Part shown: positions 1-6,240 of the stretch, in pieces
How the letters are laid out: every line of letters begins with the position of its first letter
Numbering within the stretch: the first letter of the stretch is position 1
Assembly: GCA_020631035.1 (NCBI GenBank)
Contig: JAHDIA010000252.1
Location: 1-8,226 of the forward strand
Length of the DNA stretch: 8,226 bases
Direction of reading: 5' to 3'
From: Chitinophagales bacterium
GTDB lineage: Bacteria > Bacteroidota > Bacteroidia > Chitinophagales > UBA2359
The notes under the pieces: generated by a model
The model's database searches: none
The model's input: the letters and a program-made list of their open reading frames with translations, nothing else
Told to the model about the DNA's origin: nothing
Made by a program: the position numbers and the translations under genes

Positions 1-405
1 GAATTCAAAAATATTTTCGCTGGGAAAACCTTGAGAAATAAGCAGTGCCGCCGTCAACATAGAAGTCCGTCCAATGCCCATACGGCAATGAATGATTAAA
101 CGTTTGTTGCTTTGTAATTCGGCACTGAGTTGATGAACGAGCTTGGCAAAGGACGCTGCATTGTTAGGAGTGGTCATATCCTCAATGGGATAATTGACAA
201 ATTCAATTTGGTTTTGTTCACAGTAATGTCCCTCTTTGGCAAGCTCCAATTCTTTGGCTTCGTCCTTGGGTAAAAGAGAAACCAAGATGTCTACTTTGGC
301 AAGTTTTAGATTGTGTATTTCATCTGCCAACCAGTCCTTGCCTCTTGGCTTGGCACTCATCCCAATATTGCCTTTGGGTAATTCGTCTATCCAGTAAATT
401 CGCAT
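1..405 (-). CDS. Dual-specificity-like protein tyrosine phosphatase, 3' end outside window
   Basis: The frame starts at ATG 405-403 and is still open at base 1, giving 135 residues without a stop. The phosphatase P-loop is plain: I-I-H-C-R-M-G-I-G-R-T at residues 104-114, i.e. the C-x5-R signature with nucleophile Cys107, phosphate-binding Arg113 and the usual following Thr/Ser. Asp76 in 'PIEDMTTP' sits where the general-acid loop Asp is expected. By family knowledge it should hydrolyse phosphotyrosine or a related phosphomonoester through a cysteinyl-phosphate intermediate in the cytoplasm; the substrate is unknown. No signal peptide is seen. It lies 9 nt after the stop of the small membrane protein gene and is probably co-transcribed with it. 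Only a short C-terminal part should be missing, since these enzymes are commonly 150-180 residues. The fold and activity are confident, the biological role is not. Confidence 0.88.
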   Translation of the reverse strand, partial: MRIYWIDELPKGNIGMSAKPRGKDWLADEIHNLKLAKVDILVSLLPKDEAKELELAKEGHYCEQNQIEFVNYPIEDMTTPNNAASFAKLVHQLSAELQSNKRLIIHCRMGIGRTSMLTAALLISQGFPSENIFEF

Positions 406-414
406 AATGTAAAA

Positions 415-822
415 TTAACGTCCTGCTATTTTTGCTCCTAGAAATGCCATAGGAATGTAAGCCATTAGCAAGTCAAGAATGATAAACCAAGTGGGAGCGG
501 GAATCATTGTTGCAGCGGTAATGCCACCAAGTAAGAAAAAGAAGCCAATAAATAAGGCAAAGCCCAGGTGACGATTAGCAGAAAATTTGGCAGCGACAAA
601 TGCGCCCACCAAGGTGCCCAAGGCATGTGCCAAAAATGGAAAGATAAAATGTTTGGCAGTCATCATTGGCATGGCTGCTTTGAGTGCTTCGGGATCGCTA
701 CCATCTAAACCGCCAGGAAGGGGAATGACTTGGCTACCCAAAACAACAAGTCCCATATTGACCGCTCCGCCAATAAAAATACCTGCGACTACAGCTAAAA
801 TGTTTTTAAGAGTGGGAGACAT
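415..822 (-). CDS. Small four-helix integral membrane protein, function unknown
   Basis: This 135-residue protein has four hydrophobic segments at about residues 7-29, 59-80, 85-107 and 111-132. A polar loop at about 36-56, ending in methionines (M51, M53, M54), lies between the first two. Polar residues fall within or next to the helices (His58 and His66 around helix 2, Asp117 in helix 4). Helix 1 is a glycine-rich, uncleaved-looking N-terminal segment, so the protein should sit in the inner membrane. I do not recognise a named family; similar small conserved proteins of unknown function are common in Bacteroidota. The ATG at 822 is the first in frame and the stop is TAA at 417-415. The phosphatase gene follows after 9 nt and the acetyltransferase gene ends 54 nt upstream, with a possible promoter in that gap. 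There is no basis for assigning transport or enzyme activity. Confidence 0.85.
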   Translation of the reverse strand: MSPTLKNILAVVAGIFIGGAVNMGLVVLGSQVIPLPGGLDGSDPEALKAAMPMMTAKHFIFPFLAHALGTLVGAFVAAKFSANRHLGFALFIGFFFLLGGITAATMIPAPTWFIILDLLMAYIPMAFLGAKIAGR

Positions 823-851
823 AAGCTTGGATTTATGGTCAGGAAATGATA

Positions 852-859
852 TAAAGATA
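852..859 (-). promoter_or_regulatory. Possible -7 promoter element (TATCTTTA)
   Basis: The minus strand reads TATCTTTA, 29 nt before the ATG of the small membrane protein gene. It differs only in the last base from the Bacteroidota -7 consensus TAnnTTTG. No TTG/TTTG is visible at the expected -33 distance, so this is weak. If real, it would give the membrane protein and phosphatase genes their own promoter inside the presumed operon. Confidence 0.25.
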
Positions 860-876
860 AGTTTTTATTATCCTAT

Positions 877-1467
877 TTAAGATGAGAGATGCCCAAAACG
901 CTCGGCTTTGATTTGTGGCCATTCGTGTTTGAGAATGCTGTAATAAACGGTGTCTCTCCGACGACTGCCATACATTTGCATACGGCTACGTAAGACGCCT
1001 TCTCTGGTCGCCCCTATTTTTTCCATTGCCTTAACAGAGGGCAGATTTAAGACATCTGCTTTGAGTTCTATCCGTTCACATCCTAGTGTTTCAAAGGCAT
1101 AGGTGAGTAATAAATATTTACAATTGGCATTGAGCCCTGTTCCTTGAAAGTCGGAACCCAACCAGGTCCAGCCAATTTCGAGCCGTTTGTCTTTGGGGGA
1201 AATGTGTTGGTAAGTGGTACTGCCCGCAATGGCATTTTGCGCTTTGTCAATGATGGTAAAGGTGTAGCGGTATTGTTCTGCCTGAAAACGCAGACTTTCG
1301 TCAAAATGTGTTTTGAACTTGGTTTCGTCGTTGAGCAAAACAGGATACCATTTCCAGATACGTTCATCTAGAGCAAGGGCAAGCGTACCCTCAAAATCTT
1401 TAGGGGTACGCTTGCGTAAAAGTGCTCTTTCATTTTCTAACAGAATATCTTGGTCGAATACATGCAT
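877..1467 (-). CDS. GNAT N-acetyltransferase, RimJ/RimL type
   Basis: This 196-residue protein is full length for the family. The acetyl-CoA pyrophosphate loop is Q-G-T-G-L-N at residues 108-113, preceded by the strand 'RLEIGWTWL' (95-103). It is followed by the typical RimJ/RimL run: 'LLLTYAFE' (119-126), 'LGCERIELKADVLNLPS' (128-144) and 'AMEKIGATREGVLR' (147-160), with the conserved N141..S144..A147 helix start. Family members transfer acetyl from acetyl-CoA to N-terminal or side-chain amines of proteins, or to small amines and antibiotics. The substrate cannot be read from the sequence. The protein is cytoplasmic, with no signal peptide. The gene starts at ATG 1467, just 2 nt after the stop of the four-cysteine protein gene, so translation is probably coupled. 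That partner is the obvious candidate substrate or cofactor, but this is inference only. Confidence 0.93.
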   Translation of the reverse strand: MHVFDQDILLENERALLRKRTPKDFEGTLALALDERIWKWYPVLLNDETKFKTHFDESLRFQAEQYRYTFTIIDKAQNAIAGSTTYQHISPKDKRLEIGWTWLGSDFQGTGLNANCKYLLLTYAFETLGCERIELKADVLNLPSVKAMEKIGATREGVLRSRMQMYGSRRRDTVYYSILKHEWPQIKAERFGHLSS

Positions 1468-1469
1468 TG

Positions 1470-1691
1470 TTAATCTTTGTCGTTGACATTAAGATACGCA
1501 AAACATTTAAATTCGTCCTCTTCTGTTTGGTCTAATCGGGTGAGTGTGCAAAAAACTTCCTCTCTGGGGTCATCGTCTTTTTTGCAACTCAAGCACAAAG
1601 TGGGTTTGGGAACAAGGTTTGGATTGAGTCTGTTGCCATCGTCATCGAAAAATGCTCCTTCCTCTTCAATAAAATCATCCTTATCATACAT
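1470..1691 (-). CDS. Small acidic four-cysteine protein, putative metal binder
   Basis: The 73-residue protein has an acidic N-terminus (runs of D and E at residues 3-18), the segment 'NPNLVPKPTLCLSC' (23-36) and four cysteines: C33, C36, C48 and C63. The spacing CxxC-x11-C-x14-C is that of a possible zinc ribbon or other small metal site. There is no signal peptide or membrane segment. I recognise the general pattern as a conserved small Bacteroidota protein but know no function for it. It is read from ATG 1691, preceded by an AT-rich leader without a clear Shine-Dalgarno site, and stops at TAA 1472-1470, 2 nt before the acetyltransferase start. The short length, composition typical of real protein and tight coupling to an undoubted gene all argue that it is genuine. 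Metal binding is inferred only from the cysteine pattern. Confidence 0.82.
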   Translation of the reverse strand: MYDKDDFIEEEGAFFDDDGNRLNPNLVPKPTLCLSCKKDDDPREEVFCTLTRLDQTEEDEFKCFAYLNVNDKD

Positions 1692-1716
1692 AGCTTTAAA
1701 GGTTTGTTTGACTTAT

Positions 1717-1724
1717 TAAAATTA
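1717..1724 (-). promoter_or_regulatory. Possible -7 promoter element (TAATTTTA)
   Basis: The minus strand reads TAATTTTA, 25 nt before the ATG of the four-cysteine protein gene. It fits TAnnTTTG except for the last base. The region is very AT-rich and no -33 TTG is seen, so a chance match is quite possible. A promoter somewhere in 1692-1861 is expected, because the preceding gene ends in a terminator. Confidence 0.2.
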
Positions 1725-1818
1725 GTTCTTTTTATTGGCTTTGTAGCTATGTTTTTGTTAAAAAATGTGTATTTTTTGTTAATCTTGAATTGTTATAAAA
1801 ATGAATATTTTTTGTCTT

Positions 1819-1842
1819 TACTTTGTAAATTTCTGGATTATA
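1819..1842 (-). repeat. Near-copy of the 3' end of the LOG-family gene
   Basis: These 24 bases match 2738-2761 at 21 of 24 positions. At 2738-2761 they encode the last eight residues (YNPEIYKV) of the LOG-family protein. Read on the minus strand here, the same eight residues are encoded and all three base differences are synonymous, but no gene surrounds them and there is no stop straight after. This may be the remnant of a duplicated gene end or a coincidence in AT-rich DNA. Confidence 0.35.
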
Positions 1843-1861
1843 GGGTAAAGTTTGCCCATAC

Positions 1862-1894
1862 AAAAAAACCTCGCCTTGTTTTGGGCGAGGTTTT
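1862..1894 (-). terminator. Intrinsic terminator after the secreted-protein gene
   Basis: On the minus strand an 11-bp perfect stem (AAAACCTCGCC pairing with GGCGAGGTTTT; arms 1884-1894 and 1865-1875) closes an 8-nt loop. It runs straight into a tract of seven T (1868-1862). It lies 22 nt beyond the stop of the 238-residue secreted protein gene. This is a strong Rho-independent terminator for that gene and separates it from the four-cysteine/acetyltransferase operon. On the plus strand only four T follow the stem, so it is mainly unidirectional. Confidence 0.9.
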
Positions 1895-1916
1895 AGAGTG
1901 TGTTTTTGGGAGATAT

Positions 1917-2633
1917 TTACTTATTGGCACAAGCTTGATTGTAAGCAAAAATTGCCTCAACAAAATCAGACCATCTTGCCTTTTCTCCATGTTTTTCTTT
2001 GACCTCAGCACAATCTCCAAAAAGTTTTTCAAACATTTCGGCATAATCTTTCTTTTTTAGCTTATAAGCTACCTCTCCATCCTTGGAAACATAATAAGAT
2101 TTGGCGTCACCACCAGCCACTTTAATGCCTGCAACACCAAGAGAGGCTGTTTCACCAGCAAAGGGATCGTGGTAGACCTTTATTCTGGTACAACTTCCTG
2201 GATTAAGTAATTGCATCAAGAGCTTTCTTTCTTTCTTTTTTACTTGTACATCAGCGAGTTCAAAATAAGCATAGCCATCTTTCAAACGTTCGTTGTCAAA
2301 CTCGTCCATTTTACCCCATTGTTGAGCATCTGACATAAAATCAACAGCTTTGGCATATTTATCCCATCCACTTTGGGGAAAATAGGCATACTTGATTTTG
2401 GCTGCATCTATTTTTTGCTTCCCTTCTGATGTTTTGATTTTGACCTCTTCAATCAATCCTTTTTTTCTGTCTAAACTTTTTACATTTCCTTCTATCTCTT
2501 TACCATCCTCCATTGTAACATAGGTTGTTTTTTTGTGAGAAATAGAATAAAACGGTTGTAAAAGTTCTTGTGCTTGTAGGTTTAGACCAATAATTAATCC
2601 AAGTACAATAACACTTAATTGTTTGGTTTTCAT
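1917..2633 (-). CDS. Secreted or periplasmic protein of unknown function
   Basis: This 238-residue protein has a clear Sec signal peptide: K2/K4, a hydrophobic core at about residues 6-17, and a probable cleavage after 'LQA' (residue 21, next residues QE). There is no lipoprotein cysteine at the cleavage site. The mature part begins with 'TTYVTMEDGKEIEGNVKSL' (36-54), a pattern common in Bacteroidota exported proteins that carry a small beta-rich domain. It continues with basic patches (131-137 VKKKERK; 192-195 LKKK) and has three cysteines, C148, C208 and C235. C148 may pair with one of the C-terminal ones in the periplasm. I do not recognise a named domain. The start is ATG 2633 and the stop TAA 1919-1917. 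The gene is flanked by a possible promoter upstream and a strong terminator downstream, so it is probably a monocistronic unit. Confidence 0.87.
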   Translation of the reverse strand: MKTKQLSVIVLGLIIGLNLQAQELLQPFYSISHKKTTYVTMEDGKEIEGNVKSLDRKKGLIEEVKIKTSEGKQKIDAAKIKYAYFPQSGWDKYAKAVDFMSDAQQWGKMDEFDNERLKDGYAYFELADVQVKKKERKLLMQLLNPGSCTRIKVYHDPFAGETASLGVAGIKVAGGDAKSYYVSKDGEVAYKLKKKDYAEMFEKLFGDCAEVKEKHGEKARWSDFVEAIFAYNQACANK

Positions 2634-2667
2634 TATGATTTTTTTAAATTATTATACTATTTAGATG

Positions 2668-2675
2668 TAAAGATA
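2668..2675 (-). promoter_or_regulatory. Possible -7 promoter element (TATCTTTA)
   Basis: The minus strand reads TATCTTTA, 34 nt before the ATG of the secreted-protein gene. It is the same octamer as at 852-859 and one base off TAnnTTTG. No clear -33 element is visible. A promoter is expected in this 101-bp gap, because the secreted-protein gene is followed by its own terminator and seems to be an independent unit. Confidence 0.28.
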
Positions 2676-2734
2676 GTATATATGTTTATAAATCAGGTGT
2701 GTGGGCTATTTTTGAAATAGAACTAAATGGTTAT

Positions 2735-3883
2735 TTACACTTTGTATATCTCTGGATTATAAGAGAGAATTCGCCTAATAATTTCGTCTTCGTTGTCGGT
2801 TAGACTTAGGAGTTCTTTGTATATTTTTCCTTCAGATGTTTTTTGTAGGAAATCCCAAATTGGGCGGTCCTCTGTCCAGGCTTTTTTACCAAACAAAATC
2901 ATAGGAGAAATAACCCCCATTGAACCATAGTGGTTTTGGGTGACATCTTGGAAAATTTCTTGTGTAGTACCTGCGCTTCCTGGGGCAAATATTATACCGT
3001 GTTTGGCAATGGAGACCAAGCCGTCTTCTCGTACACTATTGGCAAAATATTTGGCAATGTGGGTGGCAAAAAGGGTAGGAGGTTCGTGTCCATATAGCCA
3101 AGTGGGGATGCCAATGCTCATCGCCGCTTTTTTGTCTTTGCCTTTGAGTGGATATTGTTGCATCACATTCCAAGCACGATGTAACCAGTCGTGGTCGGCA
3201 TATTCTTTGCCAGGTTTTCCATCGGCAGGTCTAATTTTGAGGTGTTGGATGGCTTCGTGTAGTTCTGATTCTTTTCTAGCACTAAAATAAGCCCCCAAAT
3301 GAGTGGCTTCCATTGCGCCAGGTCCACCGCCACTGACCATCAAAAATCCCTTTTGGGTGAGGCGACGAGACAGTGTGGCAATTTTGGTATAAAATGGGTC
3401 TTGACGTTCCATTCCATGTCCCCCCATAATGGCAACCACTTTGCGTCCTTTGATGGCATCATTTAAGGCTTCGGTGATACTGTGGTCGTGGAGGCGGCGC
3501 ATTAAGCTGGTCAATATGGTGTCGGGCATATCCTTGCCTTGTTGGAGGTATTGCTCGTAAATTTGGTAGTCTTTGGTTAAGGTATAACCATTGCTGATAC
3601 TTGGATCAAATCCATCAAAGAGTTCTATTGGGCTGTACAATTTGGCTCGGTGGGCAACAAAATGATAATCTTCGTGATTGGCAACCACAATACCTCCTGA
3701 TTGTACTATATGACCTGCCGTTTCATTGCTCATCTCACAGGCAAAAAAGATACAGTTTTTCAAACTCAGCTTTTGTAACTGGGTTTCGTAGGGGCGTAAA
3801 TCCAAACTTTGAATGGCAACGGACTTGGGTCTATGGCTTTTTAGCCATTTTTCAAATTGTTTGATGTTGTCTAGCTCTTTCAT
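2735..3883 (-). CDS. LOG-family Rossmann nucleotide-binding protein (putative nucleotide 5'-monophosphate nucleosidase or homolog)
   Basis: The protein has 382 residues from ATG 3883. An N-terminal region of about 145 residues precedes the LOG (lysine-decarboxylase-like) Rossmann core. That core shows 'VVAIMGGHGM' (149-158), the signature GGGPGAMEA (185-193), and a second signature read as PGSAGTTQE (301-309) where most relatives have PGGxGTxxE. Glu309 and upstream Arg285, the likely catalytic pair, are kept. LOG-family enzymes release the base from nucleotide 5'-monophosphates. The extra N-terminal part and total length recall the longer nucleosidases of the PpnN kind rather than the approx. 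190-residue plant-type LOG; whether this one is active is unknown. A TTG at 3907 could extend the frame by 8 codons, but it lies inside the promoter -7 element. ATG 3883 has AAAGGA 7 nt upstream and is preferred. Confidence 0.85.
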   Translation of the reverse strand: MKELDNIKQFEKWLKSHRPKSVAIQSLDLRPYETQLQKLSLKNCIFFACEMSNETAGHIVQSGGIVVANHEDYHFVAHRAKLYSPIELFDGFDPSISNGYTLTKDYQIYEQYLQQGKDMPDTILTSLMRRLHDHSITEALNDAIKGRKVVAIMGGHGMERQDPFYTKIATLSRRLTQKGFLMVSGGGPGAMEATHLGAYFSARKESELHEAIQHLKIRPADGKPGKEYADHDWLHRAWNVMQQYPLKGKDKKAAMSIGIPTWLYGHEPPTLFATHIAKYFANSVREDGLVSIAKHGIIFAPGSAGTTQEIFQDVTQNHYGSMGVISPMILFGKKAWTEDRPIWDFLQKTSEGKIYKELLSLTDNEDEIIRRILSYNPEIYKV

Positions 3884-3890
3884 TGACATT

Positions 3891-3896
3891 TCCTTT
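3891..3896 (-). promoter_or_regulatory. Shine-Dalgarno site deciding the start of the LOG-family gene
   Basis: AAAGGA on the minus strand lies 7 nt before ATG 3883 and only 1 nt before the in-frame ATG 3889. The spacing therefore selects 3883. It also argues against the upstream TTG 3907. Confidence 0.6.
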
Positions 3897-3904
3897 GTGA
3901 GCTG

Positions 3905-3912
3905 CAAATATA
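3905..3912 (-). promoter_or_regulatory. Bacteroidota-type -7 promoter element (TATATTTG)
   Basis: The minus strand reads TATATTTG, a full match to TAnnTTTG, 21 nt before ATG 3883. Transcription would begin around 3895-3900, giving a very short leader that still holds the Shine-Dalgarno site. The -33 region is T-rich but lacks a clean TTTG. The element sits in the 54-bp gap after the ligase stop codon. Confidence 0.5.
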
Positions 3913-3937
3913 AGAGAATAAGAAAAATATAAAATTC

Positions 3938-5758
3938 CTATCTTGAATTATTCAGTAAGTGAATCAGTTGATTTTTGCGTTCTACATTTTTATTAATTTG
4001 ATTGATGTGTTGTTGTGCCAAATCAAATTGTCTTTTTTCAATATACAAGCGAGCAATATTGCCATGCGTTTCTTCGTATTTGGGGTTGATGTCAAGCGAT
4101 TTTTTATAAGCCTCCAAGGCTTTGTCATACTCTTTGAGTAAATAATGACTAGAACCTAAGTTGTTGAATATTTTTTGGTTGTAAGGATGCACTTGTACAG
4201 ATTGTTGAAAGTTCTGATTCGCCAATTTTGTTTTTTGTGTTTGGAAATTGGTAATGCCTTCCCACCAAGCAATGGGATTGCCCAAAAGGTCCAGATTGTA
4301 AAATGGTGTTTGTGCTTGAACGGCCTGTTTTTTAGCCAAAGCCCATTTGCCTTTTTGGGTATTGGTAATGACTTTTTGTACCAACAATTCTGATTGCAAA
4401 CGAGAATACCCCATATAGGCATTGAACAAATAAAGCAATACAATAGGGATGCATACAAATTGGGGATTAAAAGGCAAACGCAATTGTTTGTTTTGGAAAA
4501 ATCCACTTCCCCAATTGGCGGCTAAGGCAAAATAAGTTACCAATAAGAGTTGATGCTCCAATCGTTCACGGGGAAAATCAAAAAAGGCAATGACCATATA
4601 TGCAAGAACACCAGCAAGCAAACTCCATAGTGGAATGGCTTCTTGAACAGTTTGGGCTTTTCTAATTTGATGAATCAATGCCAAGATGCTAAATACAAAC
4701 AAACCAATGAACAAGAACAAACCCAATATGCCTGTTTCCGAACCAATCCACAAATAGTCGTTGTGAGGGCGGACAAACTGTACCCCTTCCGTTTCAGCCC
4801 TTTTAAGTCCTGTTACCCCATATTGAGGGTACATCAGTCGCCAGTTGCCACTGCCTACACCAAGTACTGGATAGTCTTGAATGAGTTGTACACTTTTTTG
4901 CCACAAAAATTTGCGTTCTTGTACCGAATTGGTATTGCCAAAAGAGGTCAATCTATCTAGCAAATTGCTCAGACTACCAGTGGCCGCCAATCCACCTATG
5001 GAAATCAAAGCAATGAGGATTCCCCCCATTCCAATTTTCTTTAAGGGCAATTGCTGACGGATGTTTTTATTACTCAAAGCACCAAGCAACATAATGCCAC
5101 CAAATACAAAAGTACCCAAATAAGCCGCCCTTGTTTGTAGCAAAAACACCAGACTCAAAATAACAATGATGTTGAAAATAGACATCCATTTCCACAGCTT
5201 CTTAAAGACTGTCGTTCCCCAAAGATTGAAAGGCAATAACAAAAGTAAAAAAGCGGACAACAAATTTTTATGGGCAAACAATCCCTTGATGGCATAAACC
5301 GAAGAATGATACAAGGCACCTGCCTCCTGGTAAATATCGACCAATGTCTTGATGCCATACCCACAAATTACCAAACTCAACAACAATAATACTTTAAGAA
5401 AGTAGTGTAGTTTTTTTTCATTAGACGTATCCAAAAAATACCGAAGCAATCCGTAAGCTCCTAGCGTAATGGCTACCTTTTGGGTTTCAAACAATGCCTC
5501 GACTTTGTTGTAAGCAAATACAATTGACAAAAGATGGACAGTATAAAATCCTATAAATGCCAAATCTAACCACTGCAATTTGGCTTGTACTTTTTTATCC
5601 ACAGTCAAAAACACGCCTAAAAAACCCAATGCCAACAAAATAGATAAATAAATAAAACGAGGGTGCAATACCTGATCCATCGCAGGCGTATAAATGATCA
5701 AAGGCGTGACCAATAACAATAATGGCAAAAATATCTTGGCAAATTGGGCGGTTTTCAT
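3938..5758 (-). CDS. O-antigen ligase/polymerase-like (Wzy_C) membrane protein with C-terminal TPRs
   Basis: The protein has 606 residues from ATG 5758. About ten or more hydrophobic segments fill residues 8-450. The Wzy_C/WaaL hallmarks are present: 'LQTRAAYLG' (207-215) with its conserved Arg210; a large periplasmic loop with 'QERKFLWQ' (280-287), 'YPVLGVGSGNW' (296-306) and 'RPHNDYLWIGSETG' (330-343), whose His332 matches the essential loop histidine; then further helices. The soluble tail carries at least two TPRs (about 528-561 and 562-595, e.g. 'YDKALEAYKKSLDINP'). Family members join or polymerise lipid-linked glycans at the periplasmic face of the inner membrane; some glycosylate proteins. 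The TPR tail probably recruits a partner. No glycan biosynthesis genes are adjacent, so the substrate is open. A TTG at 5785 would add 9 polar residues; ATG 5758 directly before the first helix fits better. Stop is TAG 3940-3938. Confidence 0.88.
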   Translation of the reverse strand: MKTAQFAKIFLPLLLLVTPLIIYTPAMDQVLHPRFIYLSILLALGFLGVFLTVDKKVQAKLQWLDLAFIGFYTVHLLSIVFAYNKVEALFETQKVAITLGAYGLLRYFLDTSNEKKLHYFLKVLLLLSLVICGYGIKTLVDIYQEAGALYHSSVYAIKGLFAHKNLLSAFLLLLLPFNLWGTTVFKKLWKWMSIFNIIVILSLVFLLQTRAAYLGTFVFGGIMLLGALSNKNIRQQLPLKKIGMGGILIALISIGGLAATGSLSNLLDRLTSFGNTNSVQERKFLWQKSVQLIQDYPVLGVGSGNWRLMYPQYGVTGLKRAETEGVQFVRPHNDYLWIGSETGILGLFLFIGLFVFSILALIHQIRKAQTVQEAIPLWSLLAGVLAYMVIAFFDFPRERLEHQLLLVTYFALAANWGSGFFQNKQLRLPFNPQFVCIPIVLLYLFNAYMGYSRLQSELLVQKVITNTQKGKWALAKKQAVQAQTPFYNLDLLGNPIAWWEGITNFQTQKTKLANQNFQQSVQVHPYNQKIFNNLGSSHYLLKEYDKALEAYKKSLDINPKYEETHGNIARLYIEKRQFDLAQQHINQINKNVERKNQLIHLLNNSR

Positions 5759-5821
5759 AGGTTGCTTAGTGTTCTGTCCTACCAAAATACATGATTTTTT
5801 TCTTTTTTTTGCATACCAGTA

Positions 5822-5935
5822 ATTGTCTGAACCATGATGAACTTGATGCTTAGGATTGCTTGATTGTCATTTCAATTGATTGTCTCAACCTTGATGCACT
5901 TGATTGTTAGGATTGCTTGATTGTCATTTCAATTG
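5822..5935. repeat. 57-bp tandem duplication, two copies
   Basis: Copy 1 is 5822-5878 and copy 2 is 5879-5935. They are head to tail with no spacer and match at 52 of 57 positions; the last 29 bases are identical. The unit is itself rich in TTGATT/CTTGATG words, so it may have grown from a shorter degenerate repeat. It is noncoding in all frames. Repeats of this flavour occur between genes in many Bacteroidota genomes, but I know no assigned function. Confidence 0.9.
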
Positions 5936-5955
5936 ACGTTATAAAATGCCTAGAA

Positions 5956-5975
5956 AAATCTGTGGAAATCTGTGT
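5956..5975. repeat. Short tandem repeat, AAATCTGTG(G/T) twice
   Basis: Two adjacent 10-bp units differ only in their last base. They lie 20 bp beyond the 57-bp tandem duplication. The ATCTGTG word is a familiar ingredient of dispersed Bacteroidota intergenic repeats, so this and its neighbour may belong to one repeat family. Confidence 0.6.
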
Positions 5976-5989
5976 TAAGGTCTATGATT

Positions 5990-6001
5990 CCGATGCATCG
6001 G
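5990..6001. repeat. 12-bp perfect palindrome CCGATGCATCGG
   Basis: This is a perfect dyad without a spacer, flanked by AT-rich DNA on one side and the higher-GC block on the other. It could be a dimeric protein site or the end of a repeat unit. Nothing nearby lets me choose. Confidence 0.6.
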
Positions 6002-6003
6002 GA

Positions 6004-6240
6004 TGGTGAAAAGAATGTGTACGGAACGCTAAGTCCTTCGTCGATTCGTGTCTCCCTGCTGTTCGTTTGTACTCACTACTGCTCTAAGCTGTTCAGCAAG
6101 GGCGTCGCTTGTCTGCTTTGAGGCAGCCTTTACTCCTTCCTGCTTCACTAGCTTATATCAGCAGTTCATACCACTGCCATCAGGCGTATTTTATGTGGTT
6201 TGGTCCTTTGTTTTAGAGATACTGCTCTAAGAGACATTCA
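6004..6240. other. Noncoding block of higher GC, origin unknown
   Basis: By hand count about 49% G+C over 6001-6180, against about 37% in the 5881-5940 line just before. The only long frame, 60 codons on the plus strand from 6048, has a composition unlike a real protein (rich in Ser, Cys, Phe) and no ribosome site, so I do not call it. The word TACTGCTCTAAG occurs at 6077-6088 and again at 6220-6231, where it overlaps a small hairpin (TTAGAG/CTCTAA, 6213-6230). I see no tRNA, rRNA or known RNA fold. Confidence 0.4.

Noticed and set aside
1..6. Window begins exactly with an EcoRI site GAATTC
   Set aside because: It could hint at a cloned-fragment boundary, but the phosphatase frame reads straight through it and another GAATTC lies at about 2767; most likely the way the window or clone was cut, not biology.
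1704..2060. Plus-strand 118-codon frame, Phe/Leu rich
   Set aside because: It reads through AT-rich spacer, the terminator hairpin and the antisense of the secreted-protein gene; its hydrophobicity comes from T-rich sequence.
2700..2720. Hairpin CTATTT-CAA-AAATAG downstream of the LOG-family gene as a terminator
   Set aside because: AT-only stem of about 6 bp with no following T tract on the minus strand.
5759..5785. TTG-started N-terminal extension of the ligase
   Set aside because: Nine polar residues before an ATG that sits immediately ahead of the first membrane helix; no ribosome site for the TTG.
5822..5935. The tandem duplication as a minimal CRISPR array
   Set aside because: Copies abut with no spacers, are 57 bp long and number only two; no cas genes are present.
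6048..6230. Plus-strand 60-codon frame in the GC-richer block
   Set aside because: Unusual composition (Ser, Cys, Phe rich), no ribosome site and no recognisable domain; treated as noncoding.
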